NCBI GenBank assembly: GCA_002352205.1
Contig: DEHZ01000004.1
Span: 208,802-272,801 of the forward strand
DNA length: 64,000 nt
Direction of reading: 5' to 3'
From: Flavobacterium sp. UBA2787
GTDB lineage: Bacteria > Bacteroidota > Bacteroidia > Flavobacteriales > Flavobacteriaceae
Of this stretch, positions 52,879-62,380 are shown one piece after another. Below the pieces are notes generated by a model, which worked only from the letters and a program-made list of their open reading frames with translations, was not told where the DNA came from and searched no databases. Each line of letters begins with the position of its first letter. The first letter of the stretch is position 1. The position numbers and the translations under genes were made by a program.

Positions 52879-53511
52879 CTACAGCAAACCATTCAATTTG
52901 ACTACATTCAACAATTCTACAATGTTCTTTGCTTGGTATTTATTTAATAAATTGCGTCGATGCGTCTGAACAGTTAAAAAACTAAGAAATAATTTGTCCG
53001 ATATCTCTTGGGTAGATTTTCCTTCTCGCAAAAGCTCTAAAATCTCTTTTTCACGTAATGTAAGTCTGGGAACACTTTTTAAATCATCAACTGATACCTT
53101 TTCAATAATTTCTTTTACTTGATTACAAAAAGTATTTTGCCCCTCTATGGCCTCCAAAATGCATTGTCTAAACTCATCTAACGAGGCACTTTTCAATAAA
53201 TAGCCACTGGCTCCATTGTGTAACATTTGGAGAACAATACTTCTCTCAGATTGACTACTCATGGCAAGAATGATTACATTAGGATGGCTTTTTTTTAGTT
53301 TTAAGCAGATATCAATGCCATTACTATCAGTTAGAAATATGTCTAAAAAGACAATATCAATATTTTTCAAATCATCATAACCAAAGATACTTTTCCCCGT
53401 GTTAAAAGCAGCTTTTATAGTTATAAATTCAATCCCGTTTAATAAATTTCTAAGCCCTTCAATTACAATAGGATGATCATCTATTATTACAACATTATAA
53501 TTATTTTTCAT
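52879..53511 (-). CDS. NarL/LuxR-type response regulator
   Basis: A 210-residue response regulator: receiver domain with acidic pair DDHP (11-14), phospho-acceptor D57 (IVFLDIFL) and conserved Lys (YLLKSAS, about 106), then a LuxR-type HTH (LTLREKEILELLREGKSTQE and SFLTVQTHRRNLLNKYQAKN). It overlaps the kinase gene by 11 bp, so the pair is translated together. NarL-type proteins bind inverted repeats as dimers; the TACCTGA palindromes nearby are good candidates. Confidence 0.9.
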   Translation of the reverse strand: MKNNYNVVIIDDHPIVIEGLRNLLNGIEFITIKAAFNTGKSIFGYDDLKNIDIVFLDIFLTDSNGIDICLKLKKSHPNVIILAMSSQSERSIVLQMLHNGASGYLLKSASLDEFRQCILEAIEGQNTFCNQVKEIIEKVSVDDLKSVPRLTLREKEILELLREGKSTQEISDKLFLSFLTVQTHRRNLLNKYQAKNIVELLNVVKLNGLL

Positions 53512-55504
53512 CTTCTAATTTTACCTTTAATTCAATATTAAATACGGATCCTTCAAAAATACCAGACTTTATTTCTAATTTACCACTTAGCAATTCTACA
53601 CGATTTTTTATGTTTTTTAAACCCAATCCGGAAAAAAAATTCAGTTCATCTGTATTGAAACCACTTCCGTTATCTTCTACGGTAATTAAAAATAATTCTT
53701 TATTCTGAACACAATCAATTATTATTTCAGAACAATTTGAGTGCTTTAAAGCATTATTAATAAGCTCCTGAACAATTCGGAAAATGGTTACTTGATGTGA
53801 AGACAAAATTATTGAACTAATTTCAGAAGAAAAATAGTGAATCTTCACGGAAGGATTTGACATAATAAAACACAAATCTTCTAATGCCAAGTCCAGTCCT
53901 AATTTGGATAAAGTTTCAGGTATCAGGTTAAATGCAGTCTGCCTCAAGTCTTTAATCGCCAAATTTAGATTACTTGTAAACTTTTCATAATCGGTAAAAT
54001 TACAATTCTTCACATCGACTTGCTGTAATTGCATTTTTAATGATGATAATCGACTGCCTATACCATCATGTAAATCTCGGGAAATTCGCTTTCGTTCAGA
54101 TTCCTCTCCCTCAATCATCGCTTGCATAATCTCTATTTCTCTCCTTGATTTCAAGTATTCAATATTTTGTAAATGTATAACCCCTTGTTGTTTGTTGAGC
54201 TTCTTTTGAAACTTAAAATTTTTAAACAAAAAATAAGAAAAAATCACCAACACAACTAATGAAAATGAAACTAAAGCATACCATAATCGTAAATTTTTTA
54301 AACGAACTTCTTTCTCTGTTTTTTCGTTCTCTAGTTGTAAAATCTTTCTTTCCTTTTCAGACGTATTATATTTTGCTTCTAAGATTCGATACTCTTTTTC
54401 CTTAGATTCATTTTCTAAACTATCTTTTAAAAGTAAAAATTTTTCAATAAATCCATTTGCTGCTTGATATGCTCCTAATTTAGTAAGGTTTTGATAAAGT
54501 AATTCATATCTTGTTAATCGTTGATCCGAATCATTTAAATTTAAACGCTCTAATACATCCAAAGATCCGTGATAATCCTTAACTTCGAATTTAGATTTAG
54601 CAAGTCCCAAAACAAGTAATCCATAACTGATATCTGTTTTGCTATAATTAGGATTCGTATCATAATAAGTAAGTCCTTTTTCAAACTGTTGTATTGCTTT
54701 ATAATGCTGCTTTTTCATCTGTAGTAAATAAGCTAAAGTTGAATAATATTTAGGATATAAATTATTATTACCATTTTGAACTAGAGATCTATTCACGGTA
54801 TTCAATATAAGAGTTGCTTCCTCTAAATCGTTCAATTTTATAAGACAGTTTGCATAGTCAATAGAGCAGGAACTCAAAACATCCAATCCGAATTTATCAA
54901 CTTTTTTCATTTGCTTGATAGCCTCTTTAAAATAAGGTTTAGCTTTATTAAAATCGCCCAAAATCAAAAATGAATTAGCTATACTCTGATTAAAAGAACC
55001 TTGCATTAATAAATTTTCGGTTTTTTTGGCTAACGGTATTCCCTCTCGTATCAAAATATCAATCGACTTATTCAGTTCAAAAGTATTGCCATAATAAGAA
55101 CTAACATTTTGTATAATGATTAACTGAAGTTCATATGAAACAATATTCTTGTAAAGCTTTAATTGATTTAGAATATTTAGCACGGAAGTATTAAATGAAT
55201 CATAGTCTTGCTGATGTAAATAAATCAATGACTCATAGTACTGAACATTTATTCTTAAAAATGGAGAACCTTTTGCAAAAAATTTTCCTTGTGCTAAATG
55301 ATAACGATAATTGTCTAAATCATAGTTTTTAAAATATAAAGCAGAGAGTTTTAAGTGCTTAAATGACTTTACACTATCACTATTAGTTTGCTCAATTTGT
55401 GATTCGTACTTTTTTATAATCTCAAAATCTTTGCCCATAGTATTAATATCCTGAGCAAAAATTGAGTTTGAAAAAAATAAAAAAAGTAGAATATATTTAA
55501 TCAT
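53501..55504 (-). CDS. TPR sensor histidine kinase (HisKA_3)
   Basis: A 667-residue sensor kinase. Signal peptide (1-17), TPR repeats (about 60-360), a coiled coil, one membrane span (about 405-425, LWYALVSFSLVVLVIFSYFL), then HisKA_3 with phospho-acceptor H479 (RISRDLHDGIGSRL) and HATPase with N box ELINNALKHS, DNGSGF and GLGLKNIKNRV. The sensor part faces the periplasm. It phosphorylates the NarL-type regulator encoded by the overlapping gene. TPR sensing is common in Bacteroidota kinases of this class; the signal is unknown. Confidence 0.9.
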   Translation of the reverse strand: MIKYILLFLFFSNSIFAQDINTMGKDFEIIKKYESQIEQTNSDSVKSFKHLKLSALYFKNYDLDNYRYHLAQGKFFAKGSPFLRINVQYYESLIYLHQQDYDSFNTSVLNILNQLKLYKNIVSYELQLIIIQNVSSYYGNTFELNKSIDILIREGIPLAKKTENLLMQGSFNQSIANSFLILGDFNKAKPYFKEAIKQMKKVDKFGLDVLSSCSIDYANCLIKLNDLEEATLILNTVNRSLVQNGNNNLYPKYYSTLAYLLQMKKQHYKAIQQFEKGLTYYDTNPNYSKTDISYGLLVLGLAKSKFEVKDYHGSLDVLERLNLNDSDQRLTRYELLYQNLTKLGAYQAANGFIEKFLLLKDSLENESKEKEYRILEAKYNTSEKERKILQLENEKTEKEVRLKNLRLWYALVSFSLVVLVIFSYFLFKNFKFQKKLNKQQGVIHLQNIEYLKSRREIEIMQAMIEGEESERKRISRDLHDGIGSRLSSLKMQLQQVDVKNCNFTDYEKFTSNLNLAIKDLRQTAFNLIPETLSKLGLDLALEDLCFIMSNPSVKIHYFSSEISSIILSSHQVTIFRIVQELINNALKHSNCSEIIIDCVQNKELFLITVEDNGSGFNTDELNFFSGLGLKNIKNRVELLSGKLEIKSGIFEGSVFNIELKVKLEDEK

Positions 55505-55566
55505 AGTTAGTAAATTGTAACAAAAGTAGTTAAAGAATTTACAGAGCTAAACTAATAAATTGAAAT

Positions 55567-55582
55567 TACCTGATATCAGGTA
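55567..55582. promoter_or_regulatory. Response-regulator-like site 2, perfect palindrome
   Basis: TACCTGATATCAGGTA is perfectly self-complementary. Its centre lies about 50 bp upstream of the kinase -7 element, near -60 relative to the likely transcription start, the usual place for a NarL-type activator. Confidence 0.75.
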
Positions 55583-55760
55583 GACCATAAACTATACCTG
55601 ATTTAAAATATTGAAAATCATACTATTTTCCGCTCTGTAATTTCAATTTTATAATCAGCGAAAAAAGTTATATTTTGATTTAAATTTAAAAAAAAACTAA
55701 TATTAAAATAGTTTTTTCGTGTATGTTGATTATCGGAAATAATTCAAACCTGGCTCTTAG

Positions 55761-55776
55761 TACCTGATTTTAGGTA
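55761..55776. promoter_or_regulatory. Response-regulator-like site 3, near-palindrome
   Basis: TACCTGATTTTAGGTA, two mismatched central bases relative to site 2, centred about 59 bp before the -7-like element of the divergent AraC gene. Confidence 0.65.
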
Positions 55777-55891
55777 ATTAAAAATACTCTTTTTGAGGTA
55801 TTCCCTACGAATGAAAGTTCAACTATATTTACCAAAATTAAAAATTAAATGCACGTGTTTATCTTAATAAATCAATTTTAAAGTAAATCAA

Positions 55892-56743
55892 GTGATCCCC
55901 GAAATTTTTCACACCTCTCAACCCAAAAACGAGGTACTCAAAAAACACATTCACTCCTTCTATTTTCATCAAGTAGACAATTCCATGAGTAATAAGCAAA
56001 TAGTTTTTTTTCCAAATACAAAGAATGCCGTAACTATTTATAAAAATGCTATAAAAGTAGAAGTATCTAAAACCCCAAAACAAATAAAAATTATCCAAAA
56101 CAAAATGGATGGTTATTTATTTTTATATGGAGGTATTCAGCAAAAAGCTGTTATTTCTGAAATCACAACACCATTTGATAAAATAGGAATTATTTTCGAG
56201 CCACTAGGCATCAATCATTTTGTTGAAGATAATTACATAGGCAGACAAATAAGGAGTGATTATTATTTTCCACCAATCGAAAGTAAATTAAAACCTATTA
56301 TTGATTCTGTTTATGCAGCAACCACTATAGAAAAAAGAGTAGAGCTGTTAGAAAATTTCTTTTTAAATCAAATCAATTTCAACTTCAAAGAACCAGTTTT
56401 GAAAGAAGCTCTCAATCTAATTGAAGACTACCACGGAAAATTAAAAATCAACGAGCTAGTGAAGAAACTTAATATCGAAGAAAAAACACTGCTGAGAAAA
56501 TTTAAAAATCACCTTAATTGTACACCAAAACATTATTCAAAAGTACATCAATTTAGAACTGCTTTAACAAAATACTTTGACAGCAACAAAAAAATTAATA
56601 GTTTGACAGACCTAGCACATAATAACTATTACTATGATCAATCAGATTTTATAAAAAGTTTTAAATCACTAACCGGTAATAAACCCTCTTTCTTTTTTAA
56701 ACAAATAAATAATTTCGGAAATGAGATTTATTGGTTCAATTAA
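55892..56743 (+). CDS. AraC-family regulator with GTG start
   Basis: A 283-residue AraC-type regulator starting at GTG (MIPEIFHTSQ). The N-terminal part resembles the DUF6597/cupin-like sensor of this subgroup (FFPNTKNAVTIYKNAIKV, and FDKIGIIFEPLGINHFVED). The C-terminal HTH spans about 185-275 (LKINELVKKLNIEEKTLLRK, FDSNKKINSLTDLAHNNYYY, DQSDFIKSFKSLTGNKPSFF). It is divergent from the kinase gene and carries the same palindrome upstream, so it may be a target of that two-component system, or control the outer-membrane protein gene that follows. Confidence 0.82.
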   Translation: MIPEIFHTSQPKNEVLKKHIHSFYFHQVDNSMSNKQIVFFPNTKNAVTIYKNAIKVEVSKTPKQIKIIQNKMDGYLFLYGGIQQKAVISEITTPFDKIGIIFEPLGINHFVEDNYIGRQIRSDYYFPPIESKLKPIIDSVYAATTIEKRVELLENFFLNQINFNFKEPVLKEALNLIEDYHGKLKINELVKKLNIEEKTLLRKFKNHLNCTPKHYSKVHQFRTALTKYFDSNKKINSLTDLAHNNYYYDQSDFIKSFKSLTGNKPSFFFKQINNFGNEIYWFN

Positions 56744-56781
56744 ATGTCTTTTTTCTACAATTATTGATAGAACATAAAAAA

Positions 56782-56789
56782 TATATTTG
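56782..56789 (+). promoter_or_regulatory. -7 element of the outer-membrane protein gene
   Basis: TATATTTG matches the consensus; the start of transcription would be near 56796, leaving a leader of about 128 nt before 56924. Confidence 0.5.
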
Positions 56790-56923
56790 CCATTCAATAG
56801 TAAAAAAATTTAATGAAAATATTAATCGTAAAGCTTACTATTACATTCATCATAAACACAACCTGAATTAGTGAGATATTCCAACTTAATATAAATTAAT
56901 TTTAAAAACAAACAGTAAACATT

Positions 56924-57529
56924 ATGAAAAAAAAAGTTTTTTTAATCTTGTCAGTTATTTGTACATCCTTTAGTTATGCACAAGAGGTAAATGAAGAAAA
57001 AAAATTAAATAACTTTTCAATAATAACAAAAGGAAAGCTGGGGTTTAGTGAATTAAAGATAGACGATTATGGTTCTATTAACGGATTTTATACAGCTTTT
57101 GAACTTTTAGCAGCTTCAAAATTATCCGATAAATATTCGTTAGAATATGGTTTTGGATTTTCTGAGTTTAAAGCAAACAATGTGTCTCAGTCGAATACAG
57201 GTAATGTCAAAAATGAAAATTTTTACATACCGGTAAATCTACTAAGAAGTGTAAATTTTACTGGTAATAACACTTTTCAAATCGGTGTAGGTCTATATGG
57301 AGATTACCTGTACAAATCAAAAATTGATGGTTTATTAGAAGAGGAAAATATTGGTTTTACTATGGGACTAAACTTTCAAGTTGGTGCTAAATTTAAAATT
57401 GCAGAAAAAACATTTTTTAGAGTTATGATAGAAGCACAAAGCGATCTAACAAACCTAAAGAAAAAGGCCGTAGAATTTAGACAAATTAATACAAATACAA
57501 TTTCTTTAAGTTTTATTCATGGTTTTTAA
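56924..57529 (+). CDS. Small outer-membrane beta-barrel protein
   Basis: A 201-residue protein with a signal peptide (MKKKVFLILSVICTSFSYAQ) and alternating beta strands ending SLSFIHGF, typical of small 8-strand barrels (OmpW/porin-family type). Segments such as YSLEYGFGFSEFKANNVSQS and FQIGVGLYGDYLYKSKIDGL fit transmembrane strands. Function is unknown; it probably lies in the outer membrane. It stands alone between the AraC gene and a long spacer. Confidence 0.75.
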   Translation: MKKKVFLILSVICTSFSYAQEVNEEKKLNNFSIITKGKLGFSELKIDDYGSINGFYTAFELLAASKLSDKYSLEYGFGFSEFKANNVSQSNTGNVKNENFYIPVNLLRSVNFTGNNTFQIGVGLYGDYLYKSKIDGLLEEENIGFTMGLNFQVGAKFKIAEKTFFRVMIEAQSDLTNLKKKAVEFRQINTNTISLSFIHGF

Positions 57530-57640
57530 AGAGTCATAAAATCGTTGTCTAACTGCATTCAAAAAATAAGTGAAGTCATCAAATAGATTCATTTTAAACT
57601 TGACATCAAAAGATAATTCATTTTTTGTTTTTTAGTCTAA

Positions 57641-57719
57641 AACCGTGGAATATTTAACCCTTTTTCATAATTGGAAAGTTAGTTCAAGTAGGTTTATATT
57701 CGGGTTAATATTCGCGGTT
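57641..57719 (+). repeat. Imperfect inverted repeat with 41-bp loop
   Basis: AACCGTGGAATATTTAACCC (57641-57660) pairs with GGGTTAATATTCGCGGTT (57702-57719) with two unpaired bases, and a T run follows on the plus strand. It may end the outer-membrane protein transcript or be a small RNA; the loop is large for a terminator. Confidence 0.5.
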
Positions 57720-58031
57720 TTTTTACTAAAAACATTTATTTTCAAGTATTTTTTCTACAAGTGATGTAATTTTTAAATTTAAAACTTTGGGAGAAATTAA
57801 ACTATGATTAGTTCCAGTGAGTTCGATATTTTATCGGACTCATTTTGATTAAACTTGATTCTATTTTTTAAAAATTAAAATATTGATGTAGAAATTTCAT
57901 TAAAGACAATGCTTGACCCTTTATTTATTCATACTAAATCGGACTTTCTTTACCAGAGAATCCGTACTGTAAAGTAAAGAAAAAGATTTTTTTAAATTGT
58001 TATAGTTTCTTTTAATGATATAGTAAAATAA

Positions 58032-58065
58032 ATAACTTCGCTTAAAATCAATTAAACGAAGTTAT
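58032..58065. terminator. Hairpin between convergent genes
   Basis: ATAACTTCG (58032-58040) and CGAAGTTAT (58057-58065) pair in 9 bp, with an inner TTAA/TTAA pair, and CTTTT follows on the plus strand. It lies downstream of the hydrolase stop on the minus strand (58150). Confidence 0.55.
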
Positions 58066-58149
58066 CTTTTAAACTATTCTTTAAATTTTGTTTTTTAAGG
58101 GTTCAATCGTACCTATTTCTATTTGTTTTCCTCTATGATGGTATAATAT

Positions 58150-59523
58150 CTACTTTAATCTCATACCCTCTAATTTCATCCCACCTTGAGAAAATGTTAG
58201 GCTTTTTACGGTTCCATCAGGGTTAAAACTGAACATAATTAGAGCTCCTATCTCTTCTAATAGAAAACTATTTTGTGTTTCCGGCGTAAGTTCAAGGGTT
58301 GGTTGTCCTGCTGTTTTGCCATAAAGTCGATCATTTTGCCGTACTATCTCAATTATAAAGCCGGGCTGAAGTTCGTAATCTCCAACAAATTTTTGTAATT
58401 GTTCATCGCTAAAGATGGTTTTGTTTATTTCATTTTTGCCATATAAAATATTTCTTATCGGATTTAAAGGCAAAGTAATATTATCATGATTTTGAAGTAT
58501 AATAATTGTTTTATCATTCGTAATGTGTCTGGCAAAAAATGTAGCGTAACCCGGCCATCCTCCACCATGATATACAATTTTACCAAATTCATCATGATTA
58601 TCAATTTGCCAACCATAGCCATATTTAGTTTTTGTACTATCATTTAATGTTGCCACTTTAAACATTTCCTCTATTCCATTCTTAGACAAGAGTTTGTTTT
58701 TATATAAAGCTCTATCCCACTTTAGTAAGTCATTTACTGTTGAATTTATACTTCCATCACCCACAATACCATCTAACCAAACCACACTATTTGTCTCCTC
58801 AATATTATCCGGTAATACATATTTTTTCAAACTTTCAGAATATACATATCCATACGCATAATTGTCTATTTTTTTTGGAGCTAATCTTCGAGTATATACA
58901 AATGTATTATTCATTTTTAATGGTTTAAAAATGGATTTTTGTAAAAAACTTGCATAAGTTTCTCCGGAAGTTTTTTCAATAATAGAAGCTAACAAAACAT
59001 AACCTGTATTACTATATTCATACGTTGAATTTGGGTTAAAAATTACTCTAGGTTGTTTTTGTGCAAAAATTGATATGATGTCATTATTGGTAGCTATTTT
59101 TGATTTATCAAAAGACTTTTCTAAAAATTCCACATAATCCGGTAAGCCGCTGGTATGGTTAAGCAAGTGTCTAATGGTAATGTCTTTGTAAAATGCTAAT
59201 TCCGGAATAAATTTTGCTAAGTGATCATCCAAGTTTAGTTTTCCTTTTTCACTAAGTATCATGATAGCCATAGCTGTAAATTGTTTAGAAACAGACGCTA
59301 ATTCGAAAATAGAATTCTCGTCTAGCGGCTGTTTGGTTTCTTCATTTGCTATACCGAAACTTTTTTTATAAAGTACTTGACCTTCTTCGGCAATTAAAAA
59401 ATTTCCATTGATTTGACCATTTTTATACAATGTAGTTAAAAGGCTATCCAATTGTTGGAATCGGTTTTGTCCAAAAATTATTTGAACAACAAAAAGGGCA
59501 ATTAAGAGGAATGAATATTTCAT
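58150..59523 (-). CDS. Class C beta-lactamase-fold serine hydrolase
   Basis: A 457-residue secreted serine hydrolase of the beta-lactamase/penicillin-binding-protein fold. Signal peptide (1-19), active-site SVSK (S77, K80), YSN (in YEYSNTGY, the Tyr of the YxN motif) and HGGGW as the third motif. A 90-residue C-terminal domain follows (DUF3471-like). Members cleave D-amino-acid peptides or esters; they seldom give drug resistance. It is transcribed on its own and precedes a minus-strand sigma-factor operon by about 190 bp. A paralogue lies at 62381-63454. Confidence 0.88.
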   Translation of the reverse strand: MKYSFLLIALFVVQIIFGQNRFQQLDSLLTTLYKNGQINGNFLIAEEGQVLYKKSFGIANEETKQPLDENSIFELASVSKQFTAMAIMILSEKGKLNLDDHLAKFIPELAFYKDITIRHLLNHTSGLPDYVEFLEKSFDKSKIATNNDIISIFAQKQPRVIFNPNSTYEYSNTGYVLLASIIEKTSGETYASFLQKSIFKPLKMNNTFVYTRRLAPKKIDNYAYGYVYSESLKKYVLPDNIEETNSVVWLDGIVGDGSINSTVNDLLKWDRALYKNKLLSKNGIEEMFKVATLNDSTKTKYGYGWQIDNHDEFGKIVYHGGGWPGYATFFARHITNDKTIIILQNHDNITLPLNPIRNILYGKNEINKTIFSDEQLQKFVGDYELQPGFIIEIVRQNDRLYGKTAGQPTLELTPETQNSFLLEEIGALIMFSFNPDGTVKSLTFSQGGMKLEGMRLK

Positions 59524-59716
59524 TATTATATGAGATTTAGTATTAATTATTAAAATATTTTATTAGGCAATAGAATTTTAGAGACTCTATAATCTCTATA
59601 GTAAGGAATATAATTTAATGTATTTTGAAAGTTGGAAACTTCAAATTGAAACGATATCTTCTACTTTGTTTAAATCCAGAAATCAGCATTAGTTTGCTAT
59701 CCTTAGACAAAAAAAT

Positions 59717-60184
59717 CTATTTTTTAGAATGTTTGAGAAAGAAATAATAAGACAAAAAACTAATACCAATACTAAAAGCAATAATTGCTAGTGAATGAAT
59801 ATCTAAAGGTGTAGTAAAGTAAGTAATCATAAGACCTCCACTTAAACCCAAAAGCAAAAAAGTCCACTTTATAGTATCCTCTTTTTTATCGGTCACTCCT
59901 CTTTCCAAAATAGATTTTGCTAACTGTTCAGACACGCCTTTGTCTATTATTTTGTTTTTAAGTTTATTATCTAAAATATATTTTGTTACCTGAATTACCA
60001 ATACTAAAACTAATCCTATGGCAAAAATTGGCATAAATTCTGTAATAGAATTGACCTCATTTAATGAATGAGTGCTGTCTCCATTCAAAATTAGTTTTGG
60101 GGATGAAGGAATTTTTGAAAACTCTGATTTAATAGCAATTGTTGATGAAACTCTTTCAAAGTTGCTTACGAATAATTTTATCAT
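59717..60184 (-). CDS. DUF6249-like membrane protein of the ECF operon
   Basis: A 155-residue protein with three membrane spans (about 50-70, 106-122, 128-148) and a charged loop (DKKEDTIKWTF) between them. It resembles the DUF6249 proteins that often follow an ECF sigma/anti-sigma pair in Bacteroidota, as it does here 60 bp downstream of the anti-sigma gene. No function is known; a role in sensing membrane state is possible. Confidence 0.7.
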   Translation of the reverse strand: MIKLFVSNFERVSSTIAIKSEFSKIPSSPKLILNGDSTHSLNEVNSITEFMPIFAIGLVLVLVIQVTKYILDNKLKNKIIDKGVSEQLAKSILERGVTDKKEDTIKWTFLLLGLSGGLMITYFTTPLDIHSLAIIAFSIGISFLSYYFFLKHSKK

Positions 60185-60244
60185 GTTCTTAAATATTTTT
60201 GTTATATTTTATTAGACAATATTTGTTGATTACGGTTGCACTTT

Positions 60245-60688
60245 TTATTGTGAAAACAACATTTCTTTTTCTTTGTATTGCCTGAATAAATCATTTAATA
60301 AGAAAACAACAATTCCAATAGAGCAAACCCCTAGAAAAGCACTTGCCATTATTGAAAATGATCTGAATTGAGTAAAAAGCGTCGCCATATATGGATATAG
60401 TAAAAATAAAATAAGAAGTGAAATAACCGACAAAATTATATAAAAGATGTAAGTATTTTTCTCTTTCCGAGATTGCTCTTCATAAATTTTACTTAATACT
60501 AAAGAAGTAACATCAAAAGAAAATTCTTCAGGTTTAATTTTTAGCATAATAGTAAACAAAAATTGATATTCTTCTACTCTTAATTGACACTCTACACATT
60601 CTTTAATGTGCGATGCAATGGTGTGATCTTTCACTTCATTTAAAATAAATTCTTGCAGAACTTCGTCAGTTAAATGTTTTTCTTCCAT
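60245..60688 (-). CDS. Zinc-finger anti-sigma factor
   Basis: A 147-residue protein with an N-terminal HxxxCxxC anti-sigma motif (HIKECVEC, H27, C31, C34) and two membrane spans (about 78-98 and 109-130). The ZAS motif holds an ECF sigma factor until a signal releases it. It overlaps the sigma gene by 23 bp. Confidence 0.82.
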   Translation of the reverse strand: MEEKHLTDEVLQEFILNEVKDHTIASHIKECVECQLRVEEYQFLFTIMLKIKPEEFSFDVTSLVLSKIYEEQSRKEKNTYIFYIILSVISLLILFLLYPYMATLFTQFRSFSIMASAFLGVCSIGIVVFLLNDLFRQYKEKEMLFSQ

Positions 60689-61256
60689 AACTAAAAATTT
60701 TATAATGATGATTTATTCGGTTTTTGAGAATTTTTCTTGCTCTAGACAGATAGCTTTTTATTGTTCCTTCTGGTAATTTGGTAATTTCTGCAATCTCTTT
60801 ATTAGACAATTCTTCCAAATGGTAAAGAGTAATTAAAGTTTTGTATAGAGGTGGGAGTTTATCTATTTCTTTTGTGAGAATTAGTACAGTTTCGTTTTTA
60901 ATAGAAAGTAACTCAGGATTTTCGAGTATTCTTACTTTATTTTTGTCAATTGCTTCCATGTCAGTAGTAGGAATACTCTTTTTTTTAAGATAATTGATGG
61001 AAGTATTGTAAGCTATGTTAGCAATCCAAGTTGATAACTTAGATTTGAATTGAAATGATGACAAATTTTGATAGGTTTTCAGATAAACTTCTTGTACAAT
61101 ATCTTTTTGGTGCTCTTCATTAGCTGTCAATTTTTGCACAATTTGAGTTACCAATTTTTCTGTATTCTTTATAATAACAGCAAAAGCTTGAATGTCTCCA
61201 TTCAATATCTTAGTAATTATAATTTTGTCCGATAGAGGGTTACTTTCATTACTCAT
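60666..61256 (-). CDS. ECF sigma factor
   Basis: A 196-residue ECF sigma factor from the MSNESNPL start. Region 2 is EEHQKDIVQEVYLKTYQNLS and STWIANIAYNTSINYLKKKS; region 4 is PLYKTLITLYHLEELSNKEI and LPEGTIKSYLSRARKILKNR. It heads the operon sigma, anti-sigma, DUF6249-like. Its target promoters are unknown. The gene has a normal length for the family. Confidence 0.9.
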   Translation of the reverse strand: MSNESNPLSDKIIITKILNGDIQAFAVIIKNTEKLVTQIVQKLTANEEHQKDIVQEVYLKTYQNLSSFQFKSKLSTWIANIAYNTSINYLKKKSIPTTDMEAIDKNKVRILENPELLSIKNETVLILTKEIDKLPPLYKTLITLYHLEELSNKEIAEITKLPEGTIKSYLSRARKILKNRINHHYKIFSYGRKTFN

Positions 61257-61890
61257 ACATTTCAATTAGACAAATAAACGAAAATTAGGTTGCAAAATAT
61301 ATACATTTTTTTTTCGAAAGTTGTTGACGTAATGCTCTTTCATAAAAATTAACCTTTTAAAATTATCAAAGGTGTGGTTTTCGAGCATTAAACTTCAATT
61401 GGTAGTAGTAAACAAAACCTTTGTGTCATTTTTTTAAAGAGTGTGAGCTTTAAGGTTTTTAAAGTTACATCATACTTCTTCACTCCATAGTCCAGAAACT
61501 GCTATAGTTGAAATGGGATTATTGCCTTCTTTTCATTAGGAATTAAAACGAAATTATTTCAGCTTGGATGGGATGTAGAAAAAAGCACAATACAACAGTA
61601 GCTCAACGTTATTGATAACCTTGAACACAAGATAATCGATAAAAAAATTACTAATAGCTTTAAACAATACTGTTTGAAGAATTTTAAAATTTTTAAACTC
61701 AATTAGTTTTAACTCTAATTATCAAAAAGTAAAAAATAATTTTAACACTAATATGTAATTGCTACTTACTGCATGTTCATATTAATATAAAAATAAATTT
61801 GAAAAATTACTAAAAAAAACATATTTAATGTATGTTTTAAACTATCATCTTTAAATAAAATACACTAAATGTAATTACAGTAACCTTTTT
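61257..61890. other. Gene-free stretch, 634 bp
   Basis: Holds the sigma gene promoter region on its left side and the 3' end of the DUF3703 gene on the right. Between them only short frames and A+T-rich spacer are seen; I found no stable hairpin or repeat. Confidence 0.45.
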
Positions 61891-62268
61891 TTACATCTCA
61901 TCTAAACCTATACTTTTAAAAATTTCTTCTATATCTTGATCAATAGGAAATGGCTTTAACGGTGGAACATTGGCACCGCCCGGGTTTCCAAGAGGAACTT
62001 TACCCAAAAAAGAAAATATACCTCCTAAAAACAATCTTGGAATTTGTCCTATAATTTCATTGGTATTCTTAACTTTGAAAGCATATTGCATCATTTTCCA
62101 ATGTACATAACAATGTGCAAATGGGTATTTTTGACCTATTATATGAGCTCTCTCCAAATGACGCCATGCTTTTTTTAAGTTGCCTTTAGAGTATTCTGTT
62201 TGGTAATTTTCAAGTTCTTTTCTATAAAATGGCCTAAGGTTTTTAGGTAGTGTAGTGTAAAACTTCAT
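61891..62268 (-). CDS. DUF3703 family protein
   Basis: A 125-residue soluble protein. The first half resembles one TPR-like helical unit (AWRHLERAHIIGQKYPFAHC, then HWKMMQYAFKVKNTNEIIGQ), and the second half holds the conserved GNPGGANVPPLKPFPIDQD, characteristic of DUF3703. Function is not known. It is a single gene between two spacers. His and Cys residues in the helical part could bind a metal; this is speculation. Confidence 0.8.
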   Translation of the reverse strand: MKFYTTLPKNLRPFYRKELENYQTEYSKGNLKKAWRHLERAHIIGQKYPFAHCYVHWKMMQYAFKVKNTNEIIGQIPRLFLGGIFSFLGKVPLGNPGGANVPPLKPFPIDQDIEEIFKSIGLDEM

Positions 62269-62380
62269 TTTCTTTACTGTTTACTTATTTTCTAATACAA
62301 ATATTTATGTTTTTTGATATTAGCAAAAGGATAAAACTATATTTTTCAGTATCAATACATTTTATATGTCAATTGTATTT
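62269..62380. other. Short spacer
   Basis: 112 bp of A+T-rich DNA with no gene or clear signal. Confidence 0.4.

Larger units (their letters stand above)
55505..55891. promoter_or_regulatory. Divergent promoter region with repeated TACCTGA boxes, 387 bp
   Basis: Contains the kinase promoter (TACTTTTG at 55521-55528 on the minus strand), the palindrome 55567-55582, a half site TACCTGATTT at 55594-55603, a second near-palindrome 55761-55776 and a -7-like TATATTTA (55824-55831) for the AraC gene. No gene is present. Confidence 0.65.
57530..58149. other. Gene-free stretch, 620 bp, with two stem-loops
   Basis: Apart from the inverted repeat at 57641-57719 and the hairpin at 58032-58065 nothing is visible. 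The middle (57725-58030) is A+T-rich with scattered short frames only. Confidence 0.5.

Noticed and set aside
56813-56866. 17-codon hydrophobic frame in the leader of the outer-membrane gene
   Set aside because: Too short and without a ribosome site or regulated-codon run; could only be supported by conservation data.
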